From positions 92,780,674 to 92,844,673 of the forward strand of contig CANTUZ010000003.1 in the NCBI GenBank assembly GCA_947846985.1: DNA of 64,000 nucleotides, written 5' to 3'. The notes beneath the pieces were generated by a model. That model was not told where the DNA came from and searched no databases. It saw nothing but the letters and a program-made list of their open reading frames with translations. The stretch comes from Fratercula arctica. Lineage: Eukaryota > Chordata > Aves > Charadriiformes > Alcidae. The position numbers and the translations under genes are program-made. The first letter of the stretch is position 1. Each line of letters starts with the position of its first letter. This document shows positions 29,301 to 41,300 of the stretch, one piece after another.

Positions 29301-32300
29301 ATTAAATAGATTAAAATCTTAATAGAAATTATTTAAATGATAGGGAAGATTAAATTGTTTTCTCTTACTATGCTGTAACAAATACAGAAAACTTTTTCCA
29401 TAACCCTTCAATGCTATTCAACCAACTCCTGTATCAAGTATTTTATTAAGAATACCAGTAATTTCCACAGTAAATGATAAAATTGTCAGAACTGAACAGT
29501 AAAATCTAAGTATGACACTTAATCCGGAATGGAAAATAAACTTTCTAAGAAAAAGACAAAGAAACACGTATTGTTTTTATTTTTCTTTGCAGTGTCAAAC
29601 ATAGTTCTGTGAACACTGACATATGACGGATGAGGACATTTCATGCCAGTAGTGAGGGTTCAACAGCTGTGCGTTTGCTTTCTCTCTTGTATTCTGTCCT
29701 TATTACAGACAGACAGCTACTTGTTTCACCCAGCCATCCAAATTAAAAGCATAAGAAAAAAACCCAAACCCTTAATGAAAAATATTCTGCTTACACCAGC
29801 ACAAAATCATTATAATAATATATGGAAGTTTAAATTTACTGATTATGGATCAGGCATTGTGTCCTACCCTACCCCCTTTTGATATTGACATATGTACAGT
29901 CTACCTTCTTTCCTAAGGATTTCTCCAATTTTTTATTTTTTTTTCAAGTTGGAGCAAGCTTAAGAAATATCTTAGGAAAGGAAAGAAGCAAGTCTTATCT
30001 GCTGGATAACTCTTCAATGACATCAGTGAAAGTAAAACAATTTTCAACCTTTCATAATTTTCATCACGCTGCATAAGATGAATTATTATATTTGTTAATC
30101 CCTAACATTTCATCTTTAGATGATAAAACAAAACAACGAGCCTGGAACTATATACATGTTTCTATAATATTTTTAAACATATGTTTTTATATGCTAGAAT
30201 TGTGTGTACAAATCTGAGTCTTCAAGATCATCTCTATCCAGGATCTACATATATTATATACTGCATTTATCTGTTCAGAATGTCACTTGATCAAAGATCC
30301 AGCAGAACAGCAGTTTCAAAAGCAGCAATTATGAACTCAAGTGGGATGATGGCAACACAAGCAAAAACAAATGTGGCATTTTGTTTATCTTTCACAGTAA
30401 CACTGGGGATCTATATGTAAATAAAAGCACAGCAGAAAAGGCTTACAAACTATTGTTATGGAAGACAGGTAAATTAGACATGATTTTAAAAATGTGTGCC
30501 CCAACTGAGTAGGAAAATAAAGGTATAAAAAATTGGTCAATAAGCAACACAGTACAAAATGACGACATGCAGATTTGAATACTAGGGATTTTTTTCCCTG
30601 CCAGGAGCTGAAAATGCTTGTCGTCCAGCTGTCACTTTGCTTATATCCCTAAGACTTTTAACAGGTCAACAATAAAAAGTCTGCCAGCTGTGTACCACTC
30701 AGAAATGTATTTTAATATTAATAAAGTATGTGACTTAAAAGTCTGTTCAAATTAACTGTCCTCTTCCAGAAAGCAGTCTCAGAGTGAGTGTGGAAAGGCC
30801 TAAGACAGAATGCAGTCCCACCAGCTCCTAGATGCTTCTGTTTGTAGAAACAAGATAAAAACCAAAACCAATCCACAGAGCAAAGATCAAAATCCCAGTT
30901 CTTTTCAGGTGAATGGCTTAAATGCTAGGCCAAAACCAAACTCTCCATTGTCTGCTTTTCTTGGTCTACTTCTTGTATCTAACAACTCAAACCTCCAGAA
31001 TGGTACTTAAAAACCATTTTATGGTTTACAAAGGAAGGGAAGGAGGAGTACCAGGGAGAGGGGACAGGTGTCACTTGTTACGTTGTGTGACACCATCACT
31101 GTTGTGGATCAAAACCTAATTTCAGTTTACATGGGGGATTAGGCAAAACATAGTTGCTTGAGCACCTAAAAAGGGATTGTGTCATAATTTGGAAGGGAAA
31201 CAGGCAGCCACCTCCTCAGAATAGGCTTTCTGCTGTATTAGCTTGTCAAGTCACCCAGGGAACTTTCAAGCTTAGTGTAACAGAGACTAATAGTTTAAGA
31301 TGTTTCCTAGAGCATTCAGACTGGATTGAAGTTTCACCCGTGCTCTTCCCTTCCAGAGGCACAATGGTTACAAGGCTTGCTGGATCTTGGTGGAGGCCTC
31401 TGCAAGCTTGAGGGATCCTGACTGGCCAGCAGACCCATCAGTCTGCTGCCCAGCAGCGTAGCGGTTACAGGCACATTAAAATCCCCATGGAGGAAGCCCC
31501 CCATCACCTTGACAAACCCCAACCGGCTGGCAGAGCTGAACGTGGGGGACCCAAAAGCGTAATAATTACAGGCATGTTAAAACTCTGCTGAGATCCCCCC
31601 ACTGCCTCGACAATCCCAACCCATCAGTTTTGCACCCACAGGCATAAAGGTTACGGGCACGCTGCATGTCTGGTGAGGTGTCTCATCCCCCAACTCCTCC
31701 TGGATGGCCTCCCTCAACAGACAGTGATGTCAAGCTTCAATAAACCATCTGCATCATGCTTCTGACACCATCTGTCTGCCTGTAGTGAATCTGGATATTG
31801 GGGTTTATTTAACAACCACTGAGATGAGAGCTTTTACCCTTCTTGATCATCTCACAGTCTCACTCCCTGTTATCATTATGTCCTTTGGGTCCTGACTTTC
31901 CTTTCCAGCAGGGAGATTGTTGCTTGCCCAGGATGGTTGGGCAGCAAGTTGTCTTGGTGTGTGTTGTGCAGCTGCTCACAGTTAACAGTCTTAGGTGTTA
32001 TTGGCTAAGGTCCCTGGCAATTGTTTCCATGCATTTCCCTGATCTCCACGACCTTCTCCCACTTCCAGGACCCTTCCTCCATGCAAGATCTTCCCCTTCT
32101 TCCTTGAGACAACACTTACACCTCTTTACTTTCAGGAACCCTTCTATTTTGGCACCCCTTCTTCTTCCAGGTACTCTCAGTTTTTGCCGTCTAAATAGTC
32201 TATGTGCAGAAGCACAACAGGTGGTCAGCCTGCCTCACGTCTCTATTAATCGGAGACCCTGGAAAGTGCCACTTTTGTTTAGTCCAGGTGCTATCAAAAT

Positions 32301-35300
32301 TTAAAAACAGCCTCTACTCTTGCATCTAACAAGTAGTAGGCTTCTCCTTGAGACTTCAACAGTCCAGATTTTGACATTCTTGCATGGACACACAAACACA
32401 CACATGTGCATCTTCTGCCATCTTTCAGTGTTCACAGATAAAGCTATTTTTCACCTATGGCAGCCATATAATGGCCTTAGGCACTTTATGACTGTTAGTA
32501 AGCCACTGGGCAATTAAATTGGAACATCAACTGACATTCATAAGAATAACCTCTCATTCCGCTTTCTGCAGAAGTATTTTAGTAATTTAATCTATTGAAC
32601 TGTAATTAAAAAAGGGTATTCTATTAAATTCTTTCCAACAAATACTTGCAGTCTGGCTAAAGATTTTAATATTGTTCCTAGTTTTAATGGAATTATGTCT
32701 TGCTCTGAATATGAATTTTACTCATAAATCTGACCTACATTCTAAGATAATAAACATAATTGTTTATTCTGTTCACCTTATTAATCTTTACCCCTTTTAC
32801 AGGAAGTAAAACATTTCAGAATAATACAAAACCATAGACAGAAATAAGGAAGGCCATGTATTTAAATCCTTGGGGTACTCTTACTTTCCCTGTTTCTTCT
32901 CATTTTGCTTCACACATTGTTCTTTCCAGTTCTGGATGTAACATTATCAAAACTTTGCTAGAGATTTTTTTTAATTTTCACCTACTCCTGTGAGCTAAGA
33001 GTGATTTTTGTAGAGCTAATTGGCTGTGAACAGACAAATTAGTATTGTCATTCTTACTTGTTCAGATAGTAAAACAAGGACAAAAAGAACATAAGCAAAT
33101 AGCAGAATTTTACCCTGAGGCATCCCATATTGCTACGCTTCGACATCTGTTTGCTATAGTACCACCCACAATAGGAGCACCTACGATAACTTCTGTAGTA
33201 CTGCTTCACTGGCTAACTGTTCACACACCGCACTTCTACAGCTTGGTGAAACTTCACAATACATACAACTTCTCCTGGCAGTCCCCTGGGTCCAACAGGT
33301 CCTGGAGGTCCTTGCAGTCCCTGTCAAACGATATAATGATATCTGGCATTAAGAATTATCTTCCACATGGAGTAAGAAGTACGGAGTTTCCTCATTCTCC
33401 CTTAATCTAACATTTGGGCCAATAAATCTTTGGGACTGACACATACAAAATCCAAAGTATGTATATAAAGCAAATACAAAGGCACTACCTAAAGGGAAAG
33501 ACAAACCAAAAGGAATTAATCAAGATTTCCTCCCTCAAGGGACAGATCTAGAAGTGATCTTTTAACTACATGGTAGGTGTTCCTTCTCTTTTTTTGGAAT
33601 AGATCTCATAAGAAGGACTCCAGAGCACTCAAAGAAAAAAGGATTGAGAGGTAGAGATAAAAGGATGAGTTGGTGCAAACCCTAACGATCCTTTGGATCT
33701 CTACAAGCCTCTTCTGGAAGCTATACAGTGTGAAGGTGACCTAGATTTCCACTGCAGTAACAACAGTTATTTCAGTAGCTTCCTACCAAGGAAGCTTCAG
33801 TAGCTTCCTATCAAGCTTCCAAACAGCAGTCTAAAGAGTTAGAGTGGAGAATAATTTTTAAGAGCACAGTTTCGTGGACCCTATAGCTGCCTCTGTTCCC
33901 CCTGGGACTTCTTTTAATGATCTAAGGAACTTGGGTACTATCATATCCAACAAGAATAGTATTGAGTGGATGTTACATCTTCACAGTTTTCAACTCTAAC
34001 TTTATTTGAAACAATTCAAGGCATCATGAGAGATTCTCAAGAACATTTGTACTTCAGTTGCTTTCTTCAAAGCAAGGCAATGACTACTTTGATATTACCT
34101 GCAGTCTCACAGGATTAAATATAGGAACCGCTAACGTACTGGCAGTGGTTACTCGTTGCCTCGCTGATGGATAAAGAGAATACACCCAGCTACTGGTGGA
34201 TTTGTAATTGCAAAATGGGCGATTGCAATTGCAATTTGTAAATGCAAAATGGCACTCAATATTCCTGAGTGGCCAAATAGCATTTCAGCTTTGCATAAAT
34301 ATTCCTTGCTCAGTGATGCTGAGATCAACAAGAATTTTATGAACTGAAAGTAAAATAGCCACGATCCATGCACAAACTTTTGATATAAACTATTTGCATT
34401 CTCTGCCCTTCAATAACAGCTAGAGTTGATAGCATTCAGAGTCCTCTTATGTAACAACATGAAATGTAATGGCTTTTAATACCACAAAAATACCTTTCAC
34501 CTACCTTTGATCCTGGATTTCCAATAAGACCAGGTGGCCCAGGGTCTCCTGTTTCACCCTAATGACATTGTTTGAGAAAATAAAAAAATGCAAATTTACT
34601 GTTGTTATGTCTCCCAGTATCAGATATGTACACCAGCGATGCATATAGCGTGTGCAAGTCAAAATATACCTTATTTCCTTTTGATCCCTCCATTCCAGTT
34701 TCTCCCTGAAAATAGCAGGTACAAGCACAGGAAGTTAAAATTTTAACTAAGATCACCTAAGAGTTTAATTTGCTGCCTTAAAATATTACAATATAGTTTG
34801 CAAACTTAACGAATACTAAGATAGCATTAAAGAATTTCTGATGCCTTGTACAAACTCTGAAAGGCATTCCTCTTCAAAACTAATTCATTTGCAGGTCATT
34901 TGGTGTTTTAAAGAAAAATTGTTTGAAAACGCCACATTTGATTTAGAGCTTTCTCCAGTCTAAAGCCTGCTTTTCACCACTAAATGTCCATTGGTGACCC
35001 AGTATTTATCTCCAAACCCACACATTATTACCGTATGCCTTATTTTGTTTATTACAATATACTAACCACAAGTATCTGAGCAACCTTCAGTTGTGTATTA
35101 AACAACATAACCAGCTTTTGTCAAACGCCATAAAAGAGGACAATAGTTAATTAAAAATAAGCAACATGTGTAAACAGATTTTTACAGAATGAGTGTTCTG
35201 AAAATATCCCCCAAAATACCAAAAAAAAAAAAAAAAAAATGGCTATAGGAAAACTTCCTGATGTTAAATGCCACACTGGAAACTGGTCAAACAATTAAAA

Positions 35301-38300
35301 TAGTACAGTTCAGCCCACATATAATTTTGTGAAATAACTGAAAAAAAGAAAGAACCCTCAGGGAACAAAAAAAGCAGGTACTTTAAACTCAGTTCATGGA
35401 CTGTACAAACTACAGAAATGCTGAAGAACTGGGCGTCTTCGGTTTTTATTCATAACCTGTGGAACTTGATGTATGTGTAAGGAGGAGACAATACATATGC
35501 TATCCTACATAATCACCAAATCTAATGAAAGGATACAAAGAAAAGAATTACAGCATGAATACAGTATGAAAACCATATAAAACGTAAATTATTCACATCA
35601 GTTCGAAACATAGCTATACTTACTGGATCTCCCTTGTCCCCTTTTTCAGAAGGCTCTCCCTATGGGAACACAGGGAAGAGGTTAACACAGATTTATTTCA
35701 AATGGTAAACAGTACATATGTCTGGTTTTGGTGAAGGGTCCTTGACAAATGTTGTGGTTTTTTTAAACCTATATAAAATATAAGTATATGAAGTACAAAA
35801 GTTTACTTGAAGGATCTTGTCCGTCATTGGTCAATACGGCCTAAACCATGACAAGGGACGATGTTGATTTAATGCCAAGACCATGACATGTGCGATCCTT
35901 TCAAGCAGGAGCACAAGGCGGGGTCAGGAACATGAACTAAAAAGAGTGAGAACGGATGCAAATCTGACAAATTCTCAAACACAAGTACTTTATAACACAC
36001 AAAATCATGATTCTGTCATATTGACAGAATAAAAGAAAGTTTCTGGCTACATGAAAATTGTTTATACACAAGGATATGACCAAAGAACCCAACTGGAAAC
36101 CTAACAACTGAATAGCAAAATGCCTGCTATTCAGTGAATGAAGAATTGCTAGAAAATCACAATATATACCTATTACCCAGTAATATCCCTCCCCTTCAAT
36201 TCTTCCTGGAAAACTTAGGCTCAAATTAAAAGATCTTAAATTATGAAGTTTATTTATAATTTTTAATAATTTAAAGAATCCTGATTTTTCATATAGATAT
36301 TAAAGATCACATTCATAACTTGAAAAAGTATGAATGGCGTCTAATTCGTGAGGCACTCACTGGTCATAAACTTATATAAACATAATTTTAAACTGGCGCT
36401 CAGTGAAAGTATGAAAATGTTTAAAGTTAAGGAGTTTCTAAGCTGTTGGGACAGGGAAATTTACTTGCATATGTAAATACTCTCAAGGAGGGACTTCAGT
36501 AAATTACTAAGGACATTCAGAGACTGACAGCTTTTCTATGCCCAAATATATTTTCTTGATCTAAGTATATTTTCCAGAGTTTGATTCATAATCAGTATGT
36601 TCAGCCACCTTCTAGCATCACACATAATTAGTACGGAATTCATTTATTTACCTTTTCTCCTTTTGCACCGGTCATTCCCAACTCCCCTTTTTGACCCTTT
36701 TAACAAAATAAATTATATTTAAAACCTCTTATATTCTAACAAATACAAATAAAACTCCTCTCCTATAACTGCACTTTGTTCTGTGCAAGACAAAAATCTT
36801 AGCTTTTATGGAACAGAAATTTGAGAATTAATCACCTCCAAATTAATTTTAATCACTTTTTTCTTTAGCAGATCTGCAGGCTTCTCAATTGAAAAAATGT
36901 TGTCAATCCTGTGACATATCCAAAGCATTTGCCTCTTTTCTTCCAAGTTTAATAGGCGTCCAATTGTCAAAAATCCATTCTGCTGTTTAAACTGGACAGA
37001 TGCCTATAAGCAATATACTGTCACATGTTGTGGATTCAGAATCTGACCGCCATGTAACTTTTATAGGCAGACTATAAGTAGTTTTGGTACAGAAAGTCCC
37101 TTTGTTACAGTGAACCTGCTTTAAATATTCAAGATTTACTATGAAAAATATTTTTTGAATTTTGACTTAGAGTCTTTTTTTTTTTTAGAGACTTTTTTTT
37201 CTCCCTAACCGTCAGGCCAGCTCATTTGACTTCTCCTCAGACAGTATTATAGAAACCACACATAATTCTTCCTGCATTTTCTCTTTCCGGCTATCATAGA
37301 GTAGAGGAGAAAGGCTCACATGCTGCATCTGCAGGATGGCACAATGAGTTGGATATTGGTCTACAGAGATCAAAGAGCCAGTCATATCCAAAATCTACTC
37401 CTTCAAACACCGTTGTGATAAATCAAATAAAAGATACTGTGTTAAGGGTGGCAGAGACAGGTTAGATGATAGAAGCCTTGAAATTTCTCCAAATTTCATC
37501 CAAAATGCTTACAACGTCTCCCTTCTGGCCTTTAGGTCCAGGGGTCCCAAGTAATCCTAGTAGTCTTGTATCACTCTGGAAAGAAATATCACCACAAAGA
37601 TCAGAGAACAGAACATGTCAACATTTATTTACAGTAACAATTTATTTACCATAATAATTTAATTTGCCAGTATGTAAATTCAGAAGTCCTAATTTACTGC
37701 TAGAAAGGGATACTAAATGCCTATGCAGTACATCTAAGTAACGTATTGCAGTAACACATCCTTTGTCAAGCATTCATACTCCAGTCAGACGAGCAGAAGA
37801 TGAACAAAAGCATAAAAGGGAAATGTCTATGTTGAATATTGCTATGCAAATCCGTGATTTTTTTTTTTTAGCTCAATGCAAAGAAAATATTTTTATGCTA
37901 ATTATTACAGTACATTTCTCAAGTATTTTAGAAAAGAACAATAAAAATCACTTCTTTCCTTTGACAAAAACACAAGCTTTTTATCTTTAAGTAGCACGAA
38001 ATGTAAAACAGAACTATTTTAAGTCTACTACAGTAATGAGACAGAAGGAGAGGGAATGAATATGATCAACAGGGTCCTCACACTGCTCCTCAAAGAAAAC
38101 AGACAGATTTAAGGACCAGGGGTTCAGGTTGTATACTTGCTCAGGCATTATTGCACTGCATCTATTCACTCTTCTGTACAAGGTAAAGACACAATAAAAT
38201 ACAAAACAAATGGTTTGCTCTTCACAAAGCCATGCTCAGACTACCTAAGGGGAACATGTTTTCTTTTAATGACAATGGAAAAAGTAACAAAGCCAATGAC

Positions 38301-41300
38301 CCTGAAAAATGAGCTCGGATCTGGACCCAAGGAGTTCAAGTCCTAGAACATCAGCCAGTGGTCTGAGTGGGAACACTGAGCAAGTCAGCTCTCCCCTTGC
38401 CATGGTCCAGTTTCTGTATCTCTAACATGGGAAAACATCATAATGAGTAAAAGTGTCATTTACACTCTGTTAATATTTTCAGAAGTTGATAGCTGAATAT
38501 AATCTGAATAAAATTCATAATTCTTTTATAAACGTAATGTCCTGAAGGATCTTCTTCAGCTGTTAGAGTTTGTAACACTGTTACTACTCTAATTATCAAA
38601 ATCATCTTCAGAGAAAGAGGCAGATACCCAAAGAAGGGAACCTGAGTATTGCTCAGTAGTTGACTACTGCTTGACTGAGAACGATCTATGTGTCTGTTAT
38701 TATGAGTATACTATAAGTTATGATTTATTCGGAGTTGGGCCTTTCTTTTGTATACATGGAGGGAAAAAAGGGGTATTAGATCAAATAACTACTTTTATGC
38801 TCTTTGCATACTTACAGGTCATTTGCTCTTTACAACAAAACGTAAGTAAAATATGCCAAATAGAAGAACTTAGAAAATAATGAATTATTCAAGATAATCT
38901 ATAATTATTATGAATTATAATGATTTTGAAACACTTCCTGGCCAGACTGTGATGTAGTTTCAATTGCTTTGTGTTGTGGTTTCATTTTTATTTTTGCGTG
39001 TTGGAGAACATTTTCGATTAAACTGACCTGTATGCCCTTTCCAAAGATGTTTAGAAGCCAGTTGGACTGAAGTGACCTTATATCTATGTATAGAAAACTG
39101 GTAAGTAAAAAAGATGACAAGCAGAGGCCTTGAAAGCCCAGGCAAAGGATGATAACAGAGGCCTGAGAGTGAATAAACACAAATCACACGGCATCATTTA
39201 CCAGTCACTGAAGGAACGTAACCTACAGAGCAGGGCAGAAACAGTTTCTCAGCATAACGAAGAGAACAAAATGCAGGTACGGAACACATGCAAAGCATCT
39301 CATTTACGTTGAAAGCGCAAAAGACATAACAAGGAGGAATATACAAGTAGTCACACGCCTTGCAAGAACAGGCACAAAGGAAGAACAACAAGGGAAGGAA
39401 CGCTCCAGCACTGTCTCCCACCCCATTAAGGATCAATGGTACTACTTATCCTCAGCAGGTTCCCCTCACCTTTATTAAAGAAGGATTGCTGATCTTGGTT
39501 TGCCATTCAGCAGAATTTGCTGCTGCAATCAGCAATTGTATTTATAGTGCTCTCTTTCACTGTATACATGGATCAAGTAAATTATGCTTTTAAAGACTTG
39601 CACTCCAGCCTCCTTACATGATAAGGCGATTGGTACTGAGCCAGAAAAAGCTTGGTTGCAACAAATTATTTAAATACATTATGCAATTACAACTACTCAC
39701 TGATACCATACAGAAACCAGAAGAATTGAAAATAATCTGCTAAGAAACCGGGCAATTATGGGGGGAAAAAAAAAAAAGACATCATTAATTATGATGGGTC
39801 TTAAGATCCCTCTCACTGATCCCCCACATTTCCTGGTAGCAGTTTCTCATGATTCCTAGAAACACCAATACAAAGAAGCCATACTAATATCCTCAGAAAA
39901 ACAAAGATATTAAAATCTCTATAGCAACAAAAACATGGTCACAATTTAAACACTTTAAAAAAAAACAAACTGAAAGAAGACCCTGTGAGAGATCCTTGAG
40001 AACATGCATAAAATGCTGGAAAATGAAGAGGCCATTTCCTGTGGTGTAAGGAATCTCAGAAACCTCAGAACACCACCAAAATATCATTGTACAAATGCAA
40101 ATAATTGAGGCACATTGCAAATTACATACTGGAATGCGAAAGATTGCTTGGTACCTCCAAGGTGCAGTGAACAAAATCAGCACTTATCATACTACATAAT
40201 AGCGTGGGGAAAAAAGGAAAGTTACTAGTGCATACATCTGCCTAAATGAATACGCAATGGCAAAGCAGACAAACTCTTTGATGTCTTTGTCTTGTCCTCG
40301 ATGGGAATATCCCATTCCCATCATAAAATGTATAGAAATTAGTATGTTTGCTGTAGCAGGTGGAGACTTAAGTTGAGACTCTCGGAAGATCTGAACATGT
40401 AGTTACAGAAAGTTTGCACATTTGAAATCGGCTACTTGAATCAGAAAGCCATCTTCTCTCTCATCTGAAACCAAACATCATTTCCTTGTTGAACAGTTAA
40501 TTGCTCATGACAGAGTCAATAAAATCTTCAAACTAGACAGCTGAAGGAAGAAGAAAGTTGGTAAGCTGTATGGGGTTTAAAAGATGATTAACTTATAGAC
40601 TCAGAGTAGCTGCTCTACATTTTTCCAAAATATTGTTAACTAGGAAACATAAGACACCTTACGAATTCTTAGAGCCTTACAATGATAAGAAACGTGATTT
40701 TTGGAGACATGCTTGCTAGATCCTGAAGATCACCACTGTTTGTATTTGCTCCTGCAGAATTAACCTTAAAGGGACTATCAGGGTAAAAAAGATTAATAGT
40801 CCAGAGGTGGGGAATGAGTTACAATAAATATGGTATTGACAGAGGAAACAGGGCTGGTATCAGTGAAAGCTGTCTTTGGCAGGAAAAAGAAACTGGTAAG
40901 AAAATGAAAGTTATAAACCCAAAATATAGAGAACTTCAACACTTACATGTGAAATGGCAGACCAAAACCAGAAACCAAGTCTTGTTAGTCCAGGACAGCA
41001 TATAAAACTATCCTTAATTCCTAATGCATGTTCTAAGGTGATATATTGATTTGGAATGGATTAAATTTGAGAAATACAGAAAAGAAATCACTCCAGTGAT
41101 AAGCAACTGAAAAGATATGTTTGATGTGAATTTTGCTCCAGAATCCCTATTCAAAGAAAGTTTTTATTATTCCTCTGGATATGTTATAAAAGAAAAATAT
41201 CCTGAATTCACCTGCACTTTATATTTATGCGTTTTAATATTAAAAGAAATAGATGTCTTCCAGGTTTGACCTGCATGACTTAAGGTGTGATACACACAGT

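Larger units (their letters stand above)
28673..33266. other. COL19A1 intron w8-w9 (4.6 kb)
   Basis: The part 28673-31130 is AT-rich with nothing recognised. The part 31330-32304 holds an LTR-retroelement fragment, listed separately. The rest is plain intron. Confidence 0.55.
34706..37512. other. COL19A1 introns around w5 and w4 (0.8-1.0 kb each)
   Basis: Apart from exons w5 and w4, AT-rich intron with a 19-base A-run at 35221-35239 and T-runs near 37176-37200. No transposon recognised. Confidence 0.55.

Noticed and set aside
31843..32304. 153-codon plus-strand open frame, the longest in the window
   Set aside because: It is antisense to the probable LTR and shows no protein family signature.
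33045..33410. 121-codon plus-strand open frame
   Set aside because: It covers the antisense of exon w8; no independent evidence for a gene.
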